A DNA stretch of 64,000 bases, taken from an uncultured Alphaproteobacteria bacterium (GTDB taxonomy: Bacteria > Pseudomonadota > Alphaproteobacteria > SP197). Made by a program: the position numbers and the translations under genes. Shown here piece by piece: positions 9,401-19,053 of this stretch (within the stretch, counting starts at the first letter, position 1; each line of letters begins with the position of its first letter). The notes under the pieces were generated by a model. It did no database searches, was not told the DNA's origin, and saw only the letters and a list, made by a program, of their open reading frames with translations. Where the stretch lies: the NCBI GenBank assembly GCA_958295695.1, contig OY282363.1, positions 2,174,225 to 2,238,224 of the forward strand. The letters run 5' to 3'.

Positions 9401-10003
9401 ATGACAATGTCTCTCCCGCAAACTTGTGAAACGGCTTGGAAAATCGTGGCCGAAACCGACCCTGGGCGCGCGAACCTAACACCGGCCCCCACCCCCGACA
9501 AGCCTGTCCGGGACGCGGCGCCGTTCCTGCGCGCGTGCCCGGCCGGCGGTCTGCTCGGTCTCGATCCCGGGCGTCGCAGGATCGGGGTGGCCGGCTGCGA
9601 CCCGACGCGCCTCGCGGTCGCGCCGCTCGAGACCGTCCGGCGTTCGAGGTGGCGCGACGACCTCCAGCGCCTTCGCGCCTTGACGGAGGAGCGCGCGGCC
9701 ACCGGGATCGTTCTGGGCCTCCCCCTCAACATGGACGGGACCGAAGGGCCGCGCGCCCAGTCGGCCGCCCGGATGGGACGGAACCTCGCGTGGGGCCTGG
9801 GCCTGCCGGTGCTGCTCTGGGACGAACGGCTGAGCTCCTTCGAGGCCGAGGACAGGATGCGGGCGGAGGGGATCGACAGGAACGAGCGCGCCCGGCGGAT
9901 CGACGCGGTCGCGGCCTGCGTCATCCTGCGGGACGCGCTGAACGCCTTCGAGCGCCTTCGCCGGGCCCGGAGGCCGGCCGCGGCGTCGCCGTCATACCCG
10001 TGA
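9401..10003 (+). CDS. ruvX: Putative pre-16S rRNA nuclease / Holliday-junction resolvase-like RuvX (YqgF)
   Basis: RNase H-fold protein implicated in 16S rRNA 5'-end maturation. Core motifs are present: [18 protein letters not shown] (first catalytic Asp), [18 protein letters not shown] and [13 protein letters not shown] with the late RIDAVAAC. From ATG 9401 the product is 200 residues with about 48 residues before the core, much longer than usual. In-frame alternatives are ATG 9407 and GTG 9446; none sits immediately before the core. ATG 9401 abuts the divergent gatC start with no space between, so a downstream start is more likely. It precedes pyrB, as in many alphaproteobacteria. Confidence 0.88.
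   Translation: MTMSLPQTCETAWKIVAETDPGRANLTPAPTPDKPVRDAAPFLRACPAGGLLGLDPGRRRIGVAGCDPTRLAVAPLETVRRSRWRDDLQRLRALTEERAATGIVLGLPLNMDGTEGPRAQSAARMGRNLAWGLGLPVLLWDERLSSFEAEDRMRAEGIDRNERARRIDAVAACVILRDALNAFERLRRARRPAAASPSYP
9473..9501 (-). promoter_or_regulatory. Candidate sigma-70 promoter for gatCAB
   Basis: On the minus strand TTGTCG (9501-9496) and TAGGTT (9478-9473) are separated by 17 bp and lie about 75 bp upstream of the gatC start. The spacing is ideal and both boxes are partial consensus matches. The site falls inside the reading frame annotated for ruvX if that gene starts at 9401. Confidence 0.4.
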
Positions 10004-10060
10004 TTGTCGCGCTTTTGGGATGACGCCGCCCGCCGTCTCGTTTATGAGACCGGCTTCAGC

Positions 10061-11023
10061 ATGACCGCCGGACCCGCCCCGCGCTTTCCCCATCGCCACC
10101 TGCTGGGCGTCGGGGAGCTTTCCCCACGGGACATCGGCGATCTTCTCGACCTCGCGGACGGCTACGTGGCGCTCAACCGCCGCGCCGAGAAGAAACAGGA
10201 AAAGCTGAGGGGCCGCACCCAGATCAACATGTTCTTCGAGAGCTCGACGCGCACGCGCACCTCGTTCGAGCTCGCCGGCAAGCGGCTGGGCGCCGACGTC
10301 ATCAACATGTCGCCCGCCACGAGCGCCATCAAGAAAGGCGAAACCCTGATCGACACCGCCGCGACGCTGAACGCCATGCGTCCCGACGTGCTGGTCGTGC
10401 GCCATCCCGACAGCGGCGCGGTGAAGCTGCTCGCGAACGCGGTCAACGCGGCGGTCGTCAACGCCGGCGACGGCAGCCACGAACATCCGACCCAAGCCCT
10501 GCTCGACGCCCTCACGATCCGCCGTCGGCTGGGCAGGCTCTCGGGTCTCACGGTCGCGATCTGCGGCGACATCGCCCACAGCCGCGTCGCCCGTTCCAAC
10601 ATCCTGCTCTTCAACATCATGGGCGCGCGCGTGCGGCTGGTCGCCCCGCCCACCTTGGTGCCGACGGCCGCCGACCGCTACGGCGTCGAGATCCACCACG
10701 ACATGCGCGCCGGCCTGAAGGATGTCGACATCGTCATGATGCTGCGGCTGCAGACCGAACGCATGCAGGGCAGCTTCGTCCCGTCCGAGCGCGAGTACTT
10801 CCAGTTCTACGGACTCGACTACGACAAGCTGGCGGTCGCCAAGCCCGACGCGCTGATCATGCATCCCGGGCCCATGAACCGGGGCACCGAGATCGACAGC
10901 GAGGTCGCCGACGACATCAACCGCAGCGTCATTCTCGATCAGGTCGAGATGGGCGTCGCCGTGCGTCAGGCCTGCCTGGAGGCGCTGGCGCGCAACCTGG
11001 ACGATCCGGAGCACAACCGGTGA
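10061..11023 (+). CDS. pyrB: Aspartate carbamoyltransferase catalytic subunit
   Basis: Forms N-carbamoylaspartate from carbamoyl phosphate and aspartate, the second step of pyrimidine synthesis. The 320-residue product has the carbamoyl-phosphate site [20 protein letters not shown], the HPTQALLD motif, the aspartate-loop RLQTERM region and the late [14 protein letters not shown] 10061 gives the family-typical N-terminus ([13 protein letters not shown] follows); the frame opens further to TTG 10004 just after the ruvX stop, but that extension looks non-coding. Its stop overlaps the pyrC GTG. No PyrI regulatory subunit is nearby, and pyrB-pyrC pairing suggests the alphaproteobacterial arrangement in which PyrC may assist PyrB. 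Confidence 0.97.
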   Translation: MTAGPAPRFPHRHLLGVGELSPRDIGDLLDLADGYVALNRRAEKKQEKLRGRTQINMFFESSTRTRTSFELAGKRLGADVINMSPATSAIKKGETLIDTAATLNAMRPDVLVVRHPDSGAVKLLANAVNAAVVNAGDGSHEHPTQALLDALTIRRRLGRLSGLTVAICGDIAHSRVARSNILLFNIMGARVRLVAPPTLVPTAADRYGVEIHHDMRAGLKDVDIVMMLRLQTERMQGSFVPSEREYFQFYGLDYDKLAVAKPDALIMHPGPMNRGTEIDSEVADDINRSVILDQVEMGVAVRQACLEALARNLDDPEHNR

Positions 11024-12390
11024 GCGCCTGGATCGCCGATCTCGCCGTCAAGAAGCGGAAGGCCGGCCGCGTCGCCTATCTGAACGCCCGCCTGGTCGAT
11101 CCCGCGAGCGGCCGCGACGAGATGGGCGGGCTCGTGGCCGATGGCGAGACCATCGCCGATCTCGGTCCCCACATCGCCCGCGACGGAATCGCCGACGACA
11201 TCGAGACGGTCGACGCGGAGGGCCATGTGCTGGCCCCGGGACTCGTCGATATGCGCGCCCATCTGCGCGAGCCCGGCTTCGAGCACCAGGAGACCATCCA
11301 TAGCGCGAGCCGCTCGGCGGCCGTCGGCGGCGTGACCACCGTGGCCTGCATGCCCGGCACCGACCCGCCGATCGACAACGTGTCGCTGGTGCACTTCATC
11401 GAGCGCCGCGCCCGCGAGACGTCGCTCGTCAAGGTCCATCCGATCGCCGCGGTCACCAAGGCGCGCGGAGGCGAGCAGCTCACGGAGATCGGGCTCCTCG
11501 CGGAAGCCGGCGCGGTCGCGTTCTCGGACGGGCTCCACACCATCATGAACGCCAACGTGCTGCGCCGCGCCCTGGCCTACGGCACGATCTTCGACGCGCT
11601 GATCGTCCACCACGCCGAGGACACGAACCTCTCGGGCTCCGGCGCCATGAACAGCGGCGAGGTCTCGACCCGCCTGGGCCTGCCCGGCATACCGGCCGAG
11701 AGCGAGATCGTCATAGTCGCCCGCGATATCCGGCTCGCGGAGATGACCGGAGGGCGTCTCCATCTGGCGCACCTCACGACGGCCGAGAGCATCGATCTCG
11801 TGCGCCGCGCCAAGGCGCGCGGCCTCGAGGTGACGGCCGACACGGCGCCGCACTATCTGACGCTCAACGAGAACGCCGTCGGCGACTACCGCACCTTCGC
11901 CAAGGTGCGCCCGCCGTTGCGCGCGGAAGACGACCGCCAGGCCGCGGTCGCCGCGCTGAGGGACGGCGCGATCGATACGGTCGTCTCGGACCATGCGCCC
12001 CACGACCAGGACAGCAAGCGGCAACCGTTCGCGCAGGCCGCCTTCGGCGTCGTCGGCCTGGAGACCATGCTCCCGTTGGTGCTGGAGTTGGTCCACAACG
12101 GCCATCTCTCGCTCTCGGACGCTCTCGCGACGGTGACTTTCCGGCCCGCGGATCTGCTGAAGCTGAAGGCCGGCCGTCTCCAGCCGGGATGGCCCGCCGA
12201 TCTCGTGCTGATCGACACCGAGACGCCCTGGCGCATCGACAACAAGGCCTTCCAGAGCAAGTCGAAAAACTCGCCCTTCGAGGACCGGCCCGTCCGGGGA
12301 CGCGCCGTCAGGACCGTCGTCAGCGGCCGCACCGTCTACCGGCTCGGCGGCGAGGCCCGATCGGTCCTCGCCAAGATCCGACCGGCGTGA
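11020..12390 (+). CDS. pyrC: Dihydroorotase-family protein (PyrC, class I; possibly a pseudo-dihydroorotase)
   Basis: Amidohydrolase-fold protein of pyrimidine synthesis, 456 residues, coupled to pyrB by a GTGA overlap (GTG 11020 start). Most motifs are there: [12 protein letters not shown], the FSDG Asp, [19 protein letters not shown] and VSDHAPH. However the first His of the HxH metal pair is Arg (DMRAH, codon CGC at 11254). Known alphaproteobacterial PyrC-like proteins often depart here, and some are non-catalytic partners of PyrB. With only one of two HxH ligands, catalytic competence is uncertain. A second dihydroorotase elsewhere in the genome would be expected if this one is inactive. 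Confidence 0.9.
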   Translation: MSAWIADLAVKKRKAGRVAYLNARLVDPASGRDEMGGLVADGETIADLGPHIARDGIADDIETVDAEGHVLAPGLVDMRAHLREPGFEHQETIHSASRSAAVGGVTTVACMPGTDPPIDNVSLVHFIERRARETSLVKVHPIAAVTKARGGEQLTEIGLLAEAGAVAFSDGLHTIMNANVLRRALAYGTIFDALIVHHAEDTNLSGSGAMNSGEVSTRLGLPGIPAESEIVIVARDIRLAEMTGGRLHLAHLTTAESIDLVRRAKARGLEVTADTAPHYLTLNENAVGDYRTFAKVRPPLRAEDDRQAAVAALRDGAIDTVVSDHAPHDQDSKRQPFAQAAFGVVGLETMLPLVLELVHNGHLSLSDALATVTFRPADLLKLKAGRLQPGWPADLVLIDTETPWRIDNKAFQSKSKNSPFEDRPVRGRAVRTVVSGRTVYRLGGEARSVLAKIRPA

Positions 12391-12428
12391 CACCATAACC
12401 GTCGACGTCACCGCGGAGTCGCCGCGCC

Positions 12429-13061
12429 GTGTTCGACGACCGGATTCTCTCCGTCGATGCCCTTCCGTTCCTGTGGCCCCATGCGGTGTGCGCGCTCGCG
12501 GCCTACCTCCTGGGGTCCGTCCCCTTCAGTCTCGTTCTCACCCGCATGGCCGGTCTCGGCGACATCCGCAAGATCGGGTCGGGCAACATCGGCGCCACCA
12601 ACGTCCTGCGCACGGGCAACAAGCCGCTGGCGGCGGCCGTCGTGCTGCTCGACGGCGGCAAGGGGGCGGCGGCCGTCGTCGCCGGTTTCGGAGTCGGCGG
12701 CCATGACTTCGCGGTCATCGCGGCCCTCGGCGCCGTCCTCGGCCACATGTTCCCGGTCTGGCTCCGCTTCCGGGGCGGAAAGGGCGTCGCGACATGTCTG
12801 GGCGTCACGCTGGGCCTCTCCTGGCCCGCGGGCCTCGTCGCGGGCGCCGTCTGGCTCGCCGCAGCCGCCGCCGTCCGCATGTCGTCCGTCGGCGGCATGG
12901 CGTCCGCGCTGGCCGCTCCCGCCGCTCTCTGGTACGTCACGGGCGACATGCAGTACGTCCAGACGTCCGCTCTCATCGCCGTCCTCGTCGTCGCGAGGCA
13001 TCGCGCCAACATCCGCCGCCTGTTGCGCGGAGAGGAGCCGCGGATCGGCGGGAAGGCATGA
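12429..13061 (+). CDS. plsY: Acyl-phosphate:glycerol-3-phosphate acyltransferase
   Basis: Membrane enzyme that makes lysophosphatidic acid from acyl phosphate in phospholipid synthesis. The 210-residue product is polytopic and has the three PlsY motifs: YLLGSVPFSLVLTR, the GSGNIGATNVLRTGN loop with DGGKG following, and FRGGKGVAT. The C-terminus ends in a basic tail (RHRANIRRLLRGEE). GTG 12429 is chosen because it gives a short lumenal N-terminus before the first helix; no ATG precedes that helix in frame. The stop overlaps the dprA ATG (ATGA). plsY-dprA-topA is a conserved alphaproteobacterial block. Confidence 0.96.
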   Translation: MFDDRILSVDALPFLWPHAVCALAAYLLGSVPFSLVLTRMAGLGDIRKIGSGNIGATNVLRTGNKPLAAAVVLLDGGKGAAAVVAGFGVGGHDFAVIAALGAVLGHMFPVWLRFRGGKGVATCLGVTLGLSWPAGLVAGAVWLAAAAAVRMSSVGGMASALAAPAALWYVTGDMQYVQTSALIAVLVVARHRANIRRLLRGEEPRIGGKA

Positions 13062-14167
13062 GCGACGGCCTCGTCGCCCGGCTTCGCCTGGCCCGCGCCG
13101 AGAATGTCGGCCCGCGCGCCTATCGCGCCCTCGTGCGCCGCTTCGGCTCGCCCGGGGCCGCGCTGGACGCCCTTCCGCGTCTCGCCGAACGGGGCGGACG
13201 GCTCAAGGGCGTCGCCCTTCCCGATCCCACCGCCATCGAGCGCGAGATCGAAGATCTGAGACGGATCGGCGCCCGGTTCCTCGCACTCGACGATCCGTCC
13301 TACCCGCCGTTGCTCGAACAGATCTACGACCCGCCGCCGGTCCTGACGATCCTCGGCGAGCCGGAGCTGTTGACCCGCCCGTCGGTCGCCATGGTCGGGG
13401 CCCGCAACGCATCCGCCAGCGGCCGGCGTTTCGCCGAAACGCTGGCCCGCGGCCTGGCCGACGCGGGCTATGTCGTCGTCTCCGGACTGGCGCGCGGGAT
13501 CGACGCCGCCGCGCACACCGGAGCGCTCGACGGCGGCACCGTGGCGGTCGTCGCGGGCGGCGTCGATGTCGTCTATCCGCCCGAGAACGAGGCGCTGCAC
13601 CGCCAAATCGCCGAACGCGGCCTGCTTGTCAGCGATCAGCCCCTGGGCCTCGCGCCGCGCGCCGGACACTTCCCCAGACGCAACCGCATCGTGGCCGGCC
13701 TGACGCTTGGCGCCGTCGTCGTCGAAGCGGGCGACAAATCCGGCGCGCTCATCACGGCCCGGATCGCCGCCGACAACGGACGCGACGTCTTCGCCGTCCC
13801 GGGATCGCCGCTCGACCCCCGCGCGCGCGGTCCCAACCGGCTCATCAAGGACGGCGCCGCTCTCGTCGAACATGCCGACGACATCATCGACGGCCTCTCC
13901 ACGCCCGGACGACGAGCGCCCCGGTCCGCGTTTCTCCCGGATCTCCCGGAGGCCGTCGAAAGCGATCCCGAACCCTTCGACGAACCCGCCGGCGACAGCC
14001 GCGAGAAGTTCGTCGAGGCGCTCGGAGCGCAACCGGTCGAGGTTGACGAACTGGTGCGCCGGTGCCAAGTAACCGCCGCCGAAGCCCAGATTCTGCTGCT
14101 GGAACTGGAGCTTGCGGGCCGGATCGAACGGCTGCCGGGCAACAGGATCGCCTTGGCGTCGCCCTGA
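13058..14167 (+). CDS. dprA: DNA-processing protein DprA (Smf)
   Basis: Binds incoming single-stranded DNA and loads RecA during natural transformation. The 369-residue product has an N-terminal SAM-like helical region, a central Rossmann-fold domain with SVAMVGARNASASGRR near residue 110, VVVSGLARGIDAAAH near 145, GGVDVVYPPENE and PRRNRIVAGL, and a C-terminal winged-helix region (VEALGAQPVEVDELVRRC). The ATG overlaps the plsY stop by four bases. DprA is kept by many species without known competence, so it does not show that this organism is transformable. Confidence 0.96.
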   Translation: MSDGLVARLRLARAENVGPRAYRALVRRFGSPGAALDALPRLAERGGRLKGVALPDPTAIEREIEDLRRIGARFLALDDPSYPPLLEQIYDPPPVLTILGEPELLTRPSVAMVGARNASASGRRFAETLARGLADAGYVVVSGLARGIDAAAHTGALDGGTVAVVAGGVDVVYPPENEALHRQIAERGLLVSDQPLGLAPRAGHFPRRNRIVAGLTLGAVVVEAGDKSGALITARIAADNGRDVFAVPGSPLDPRARGPNRLIKDGAALVEHADDIIDGLSTPGRRAPRSAFLPDLPEAVESDPEPFDEPAGDSREKFVEALGAQPVEVDELVRRCQVTAAEAQILLLELELAGRIERLPGNRIALASP

Positions 14168-14211
14168 AAACCGGCCCCGAAACGGTCGTTCGGCCATCCC
14201 AGAGGCGTCCC

Positions 14212-16815
14212 ATGCACGTCGTCGTCGTCGAGTCGCCCGCCAAGGCCAGGACGATCGAGAAGTATCTCGGCGGCGACTTCGTCGTGCTTGCGAGCTACGG
14301 CCACGTGAGCGACCTGCCGCCCAAGGACGGCTCGGTCATCCCGGAGAAGGACTTCGAGATGATCTACGAGACCGGCGATCGCGCGCGGAAGCCCCTGAAG
14401 GCGATCGCCGAAGCGTTGCGCGGGGCCGACGGCCTCGTTCTCGCCACCGACCCCGACCGCGAGGGCGAGGCGATCTCCTGGCATGTGTTGAACTGGCTGA
14501 AGGACAGGGGCGCGATCGACGGCCGCTCGGTCGAGCGCGTGGTGTTTCACGAGATCACGCGCCATGCGGTGAGAGACGCGATGGCGCGGCCGCGCCGGAT
14601 CGACATGGATCTCGTCAACGCCCAGCAAGCCCGCCGCGCGCTCGACTATCTGGTCGGCTTCAACCTTTCGCCGGTGCTCTGGCGCAAGCTCCCCGGCAGC
14701 CGCTCCGCGGGCCGCGTGCAATCGGTCGCGCTGCGCCTGATCTGCGCGCGCGAGGCCGAGATCGAGACCTTCGAGCCGCGCGAGTACTGGACCGTCGACG
14801 CCGACTTCCGAAAGGACGGCGGCGCGGGCCTCACCGCCCGCCTGACCCAGCTCGACGGCGCCAAGCTCGACAAGTTCGCCCTGGCCGACCGGAACCGGGG
14901 CGAAGCGGCGGCGCGGCGCGTCCGCGAAGGCGATTTCACCGTTGCTTCGGTCGAACGCAAACAGGTCAAGCGCAATCCCCCGCCTCCGTTCATCACCTCG
15001 ACCCTGCAGCAGGAAGCGTCGCGGAAGCTCGGCTTCGGCGCGCGACACACGATGCGGGTCGCCCAGAAGCTCTACGAGGGAATCGATCTGGGCGGCGAGA
15101 CCGTGGGCCTCATCACCTACATGCGGACCGACAGCGTGGCGTTGTCGCAAACCGCGCTCGACGGCGCGCGACGGCTCATCCGCGGCGCGTTCGGCGAACG
15201 GTACGTTCCCGGCAAACCGCGTATCTTCCGTTCGTCGGCCCGCAACGCCCAGGAGGCGCACGAGGCGATCCGCCCCACGGACTTCGAACGGTCGCCGAAG
15301 GAGATGGCGCCCTATCTCGACAGCGGCGAGGCCGGACTCTACGGGCTGATCTGGAGACGCGCGCTCGCGAGCCAGATGGCCCAGGCCCTGCTCGATCAGG
15401 TCGGCGTCGACATCTCCGGCGCAAGCGGGGACATCGTCCTGCGCGCCACCGGATCGGTCGTCGCGTTCGACGGCTTCACGCGCCTCTACCGAGAGGGCCG
15501 AGACGATTCTTCCGACGAGGACGCCGACAAGGAGCGCCGCCTGCCCGACGTCCGCGAAGGCGAGGCGCTGCGGGTCGGCGACGTCCGGCCCGAACAGCAC
15601 TTCACCGAGCCCCCGCCGCGCTATACGGAGGCGAGCCTCGTCAAGCGGCTCGAGGAACTCGGCATCGGCCGGCCTTCGACCTACGCCTCGATCATCGGCG
15701 TGCTTCAGGACCGCTCGTATGCCGTGCTGGAGAAGAAGCGCTTCGTGCCGCGAGACCGCGGCCGCCTCGTCACGGCCTTCCTGGAGGCCTTTTTCCCGAC
15801 CTATGTCGAATACGGGTTCACGGCCGACCTCGAACAGGAGCTCGACCGGATCTCCAACGGCGACATCCACTGGAAACAGGTGCTGCGCGACTTCTGGGAC
15901 GCATTCCACATGGCCGTCGACGAAGCCGGCGGCCTGGAGCGCCAGCGCGTGCTCGCCGCGATCGAGGGGATCCTCGAGGACCGCATTTTCCGAGGGAACG
16001 ACGGGGCCGATCCCCGGGCCTGCCCGTCCTGCGAGGCCGGCCGGCTGAGCCTGAAACTCGGCAGGTTCGGAGCGTTCCTGGGCTGCTCCAACTATCCCGA
16101 CTGCCGCTTCACCCGACAGCTCATCGCCGGCGAAGAGAAAGAAAAGGCCGACGACGGCCCCAGACATCTCGGCGACGATCCGGAGACGGAGCTTCCGGTG
16201 ACCCTGCGGCGCGGCCCCTACGGCCCCTACGTCCAGAAGGGCGAGGCCGAGGGCAAGACCAAGCCGCCGCGCGTCGCCGTCCCGAAAGGCGTGACGGCCG
16301 ACGGGGTCTCGCTGGAAATCGCGCTCGGACTTCTCGCCCTTCCCCGCGAGGTCGGAAAGCACCCGGACGACGGCGAGCCGGTCATGGCCGGCATCGGACG
16401 GTTCGGACCCTACCTCAAGCACGGCGGGGCCTACACCTCGATCCCCGGGGACGACGATGTGCTCGCCATCGGTCTCAACCGGGCCGTCACCCTGATCGCC
16501 GAGAAGGCCACGCGCCGCGGCGGCCATGCCGCGACGGCGCTCAAGGAACTCGGAGCCCATCCCGGCGATGGAGCGCCCATCGAGGTCAGGAAGGGCCGCT
16601 ACGGTCCGTATGTGGCCCACAAGAGGACCTTCGCCTCGCTGCCCAAGGGGATGGAGCCCGAAGGCGTGACGATGGAAACGGCCCTCGGGTTGCTGGCCAG
16701 GAAGAAAGCGTCCGGGAAGAAGGCCGCGGCGAAGAAGACGGCCTCCGGGAAGAAGCCGGCGACGGCGGGAAAGCGCGCCGCGACGGCCACGGCCGATGGC
16801 CGCGCGAAGGCCTGA
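14212..16815 (+). CDS. topA: DNA topoisomerase I
   Basis: Type IA topoisomerase that relaxes negative supercoils. The 867-residue product starts with the Toprim domain (VVVESPAKARTIEKYL at residues 2-17, then DPDREGEAISWH). The active-site Tyr is in LITYMRTDSV near residue 303. The C-terminal part has one clear zinc-finger-like module (CPSCEAGRL ... CSNYPDCRF) plus additional topoisomerase C-terminal repeats (RRGPYGPYVQKGE, RFGPYLKHGG, RKGRYGPYVAHKR) and ends in a Lys/Ala-rich tail that would bind DNA. Length is normal for alphaproteobacteria. The 3' end overlaps the rnr start by 20 bp. Confidence 0.98.
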   Translation: MHVVVVESPAKARTIEKYLGGDFVVLASYGHVSDLPPKDGSVIPEKDFEMIYETGDRARKPLKAIAEALRGADGLVLATDPDREGEAISWHVLNWLKDRGAIDGRSVERVVFHEITRHAVRDAMARPRRIDMDLVNAQQARRALDYLVGFNLSPVLWRKLPGSRSAGRVQSVALRLICAREAEIETFEPREYWTVDADFRKDGGAGLTARLTQLDGAKLDKFALADRNRGEAAARRVREGDFTVASVERKQVKRNPPPPFITSTLQQEASRKLGFGARHTMRVAQKLYEGIDLGGETVGLITYMRTDSVALSQTALDGARRLIRGAFGERYVPGKPRIFRSSARNAQEAHEAIRPTDFERSPKEMAPYLDSGEAGLYGLIWRRALASQMAQALLDQVGVDISGASGDIVLRATGSVVAFDGFTRLYREGRDDSSDEDADKERRLPDVREGEALRVGDVRPEQHFTEPPPRYTEASLVKRLEELGIGRPSTYASIIGVLQDRSYAVLEKKRFVPRDRGRLVTAFLEAFFPTYVEYGFTADLEQELDRISNGDIHWKQVLRDFWDAFHMAVDEAGGLERQRVLAAIEGILEDRIFRGNDGADPRACPSCEAGRLSLKLGRFGAFLGCSNYPDCRFTRQLIAGEEKEKADDGPRHLGDDPETELPVTLRRGPYGPYVQKGEAEGKTKPPRVAVPKGVTADGVSLEIALGLLALPREVGKHPDDGEPVMAGIGRFGPYLKHGGAYTSIPGDDDVLAIGLNRAVTLIAEKATRRGGHAATALKELGAHPGDGAPIEVRKGRYGPYVAHKRTFASLPKGMEPEGVTMETALGLLARKKASGKKAAAKKTASGKKPATAGKRAATATADGRAKA

Positions 16816-19033
16816 CCGCGGGGGGCTCCCCTCCCCCGACGAGTTGCTCGCCTTCATCTCCGACAGTCCCGGCCGCGTGGGCAGGCGCGACATCGCGCGC
16901 GCCTTCGGCATCGGCGACAGCCATGGGCGCGACGAGCTGAACCGCCTCCTTCGCGAGCTCAAGGCCGAGGGCCGGATCGGCCGCGCCGCCGGACGCAAGC
17001 CGGCGTCCGGCGGCGAGCTGCCGTCCGAGCTGTTCGTCGAGGTGGTGGAGCTCGACGACGAAGGCGTCGCGATCGCCGAGCCGCTGATGTGGCAGGCCGA
17101 AGGCCCGCCGCCGAAGATCCTGCTGCGTCCCCAGACCGGGCTCGGGCCGCATCCGGCGCCGGGGATCGGCCAGCGAGCCGTCGTCCAGTTGCGCCACGGA
17201 ACGGAGGGCCGCCGCGAAGGCCGCGTGCGGCGTCTCATCGACCCCGAGGCGCGGCAGGTGGTCGGCGTCTTCCGGCGCACCCCCGCCGGCGATCGAATCA
17301 GGCCCGCCGACCGCCGCCGCGCGCACGACTACCGCGCCGAGCTCTCGCCCGGCGTCGAGGTCGCGGACGGCGATCTGGTTCTCGCCGAGCCGAGGTCGGC
17401 GCGCCGTTTCGGGCCCGTGCCGGCCCGTGTCGTGCGCCGTTTGGGCGCCTGGGCCGACGCCGGCGCGATCAGCCTGGTCGCGCTCGCCACCCACGGCATC
17501 CCCACGCACATGCCCGAGGGCGCGTCGGCGGAGGCCGCCCGCGCGCGGCCGGTGACCGAGCCCGGCGCGCGCGAGGATCTGCGCGCCATCCCGTTCGTCA
17601 CCATCGACGGCGCCGACGCCCGCGATCACGACGACGCCGTGTTCGCCGAGCGGACGGGCGAGCACGACGCGGCCTGGCGCGCCATCGTCGCCATCGCCGA
17701 CGTGGCCCACTATGTCCGGCCCGGAAGCGAGCTCGACCGCGCAGCGTACCGGCGCGGCAATTCGGTCTACTTTCCCGACCGCGTCGTGCCGATGCTGCCC
17801 GAGAGGCTTTCCGACGATCTCTGCTCGCTGCGGCCGGGCGAGGACCGGCCTTGTCTGGCGGTCCGCCTCTGGATCGGCGACGACGGCGCGCCGCGGCGCT
17901 GGCGATTCGTCCGCGGTCTCATGCGCTCGGCGGCCCGGCTGACCTACGACGAGGTCGAGGCGCATCGCAACGGCCGCTCTTCGGACGCCACGGCCGGCCT
18001 GCCCGACGGTCTGATCGACAACCTCTACGGCGTCTACCAAGTCCTCCGCGGGGACCGCGACAGGCGTGGGGCACTCGATATCGACCGGCCCGAGCGCCAG
18101 GTCACGCTCGGCGGCGACGGCCGCGTCAGCGACATCTCTTCCCGCACCCGCCACGACAGCCACCGGCTGGTCGAGGAGATGATGATCGCGGCGAATGTCG
18201 CGGCCGCCCGGCAGTTGCGGGACAAGCGGACGCCGATAATGTACCGCGTCCACGACGGGCCGCCGCCGGAAAGGGTCGAGGCCCTGCGGGAGTACCTGGA
18301 AAGTCTCGGACTCTCCCTGCGAAAGAGCGCCCAGCTCAAACCTTCGGATTTCGCGGGCCTCCTCGCCCGCGTCGCCGGCGGCGAACACGGGGACGCGGTC
18401 AACGAGGCGGTGTTGCGCAGCCAGTCCCAAGCCGAGTACGGCCCCGACAACATCGGCCACTTCGGCCTGGGGCTGACGAGCTACTGCCACTTCACCTCGC
18501 CGATCCGGCGCTACGCGGACATCCTGGTTCACCGCGCCCTGATCCGCGCCCTCCGGCTCGGCGACGGCGGCCTTCCGGAGGGCGGCGGACGCGCGTTCGA
18601 CAAGACGGGCGTCCACCTGACGGCGACCGAACGCCGCGCCATGAAGGCCGAGCGCGACGCCATGGACCGGTACGTGGCCGACAGCATGGCCGATCGGGTC
18701 GGCGCGACCATGGCGGGCCGGATCGTCGGGGTCGGCAGGTTCGGCCTGTTCGTCCGTCTCGACGAGGTCCAGGCCGACGGCCTGATCCCGGCGCGCCGCC
18801 TGCCCGGCGGCCCGTTCCGCGTCATCGACGGACGGCGGGAGCTCGAGGGCGACGGCGTCGTCTTCCGTTTGGGCGGCCGGGTGACCGTCGAGCTGGCGGA
18901 AGCCGATCCGGTCGCGGGCGCCCTCGGATTCTCCCTGGTCGAGGGCGGGATCGAGCGCGAGACACGGCGGACGGTCCCGCCCGGCGCCCGCGGGCGCAAG
19001 ACGCCCTCGAAGGGCCGGACACGACGCCGCTGA
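16796..19033 (+). CDS. rnr: Ribonuclease R (RNase II/RNB family exoribonuclease)
   Basis: Processive 3'-5' exoribonuclease that degrades structured RNA. The 745-residue product has an N-terminal winged helix (about residues 10-65), cold-shock-like domains, the RNB catalytic domain with DGADARDHDDAVF (metal-binding Asp cluster, near residue 275) and YCHFTSPIRRYADILVHR near 565, then a C-terminal S1 domain (IVGVGRFGLFVRL) and a short basic tail. ATG 16796 overlaps topA; no later start keeps the winged helix intact. topA-rnr adjacency is typical of alphaproteobacteria. Confidence 0.97.
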   Translation: MAARRPDRGGLPSPDELLAFISDSPGRVGRRDIARAFGIGDSHGRDELNRLLRELKAEGRIGRAAGRKPASGGELPSELFVEVVELDDEGVAIAEPLMWQAEGPPPKILLRPQTGLGPHPAPGIGQRAVVQLRHGTEGRREGRVRRLIDPEARQVVGVFRRTPAGDRIRPADRRRAHDYRAELSPGVEVADGDLVLAEPRSARRFGPVPARVVRRLGAWADAGAISLVALATHGIPTHMPEGASAEAARARPVTEPGAREDLRAIPFVTIDGADARDHDDAVFAERTGEHDAAWRAIVAIADVAHYVRPGSELDRAAYRRGNSVYFPDRVVPMLPERLSDDLCSLRPGEDRPCLAVRLWIGDDGAPRRWRFVRGLMRSAARLTYDEVEAHRNGRSSDATAGLPDGLIDNLYGVYQVLRGDRDRRGALDIDRPERQVTLGGDGRVSDISSRTRHDSHRLVEEMMIAANVAAARQLRDKRTPIMYRVHDGPPPERVEALREYLESLGLSLRKSAQLKPSDFAGLLARVAGGEHGDAVNEAVLRSQSQAEYGPDNIGHFGLGLTSYCHFTSPIRRYADILVHRALIRALRLGDGGLPEGGGRAFDKTGVHLTATERRAMKAERDAMDRYVADSMADRVGATMAGRIVGVGRFGLFVRLDEVQADGLIPARRLPGGPFRVIDGRRELEGDGVVFRLGGRVTVELAEADPVAGALGFSLVEGGIERETRRTVPPGARGRKTPSKGRTRRR

Positions 19034-19053
19034 ACCGCGCGGCTTCCGAAATC

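Noticed and set aside
16586-18616. Long minus-strand frames across topA and rnr
   Set aside because: The opposite strand encodes well-conserved TopA and RNase R. The minus translation has no domain and low-complexity composition.
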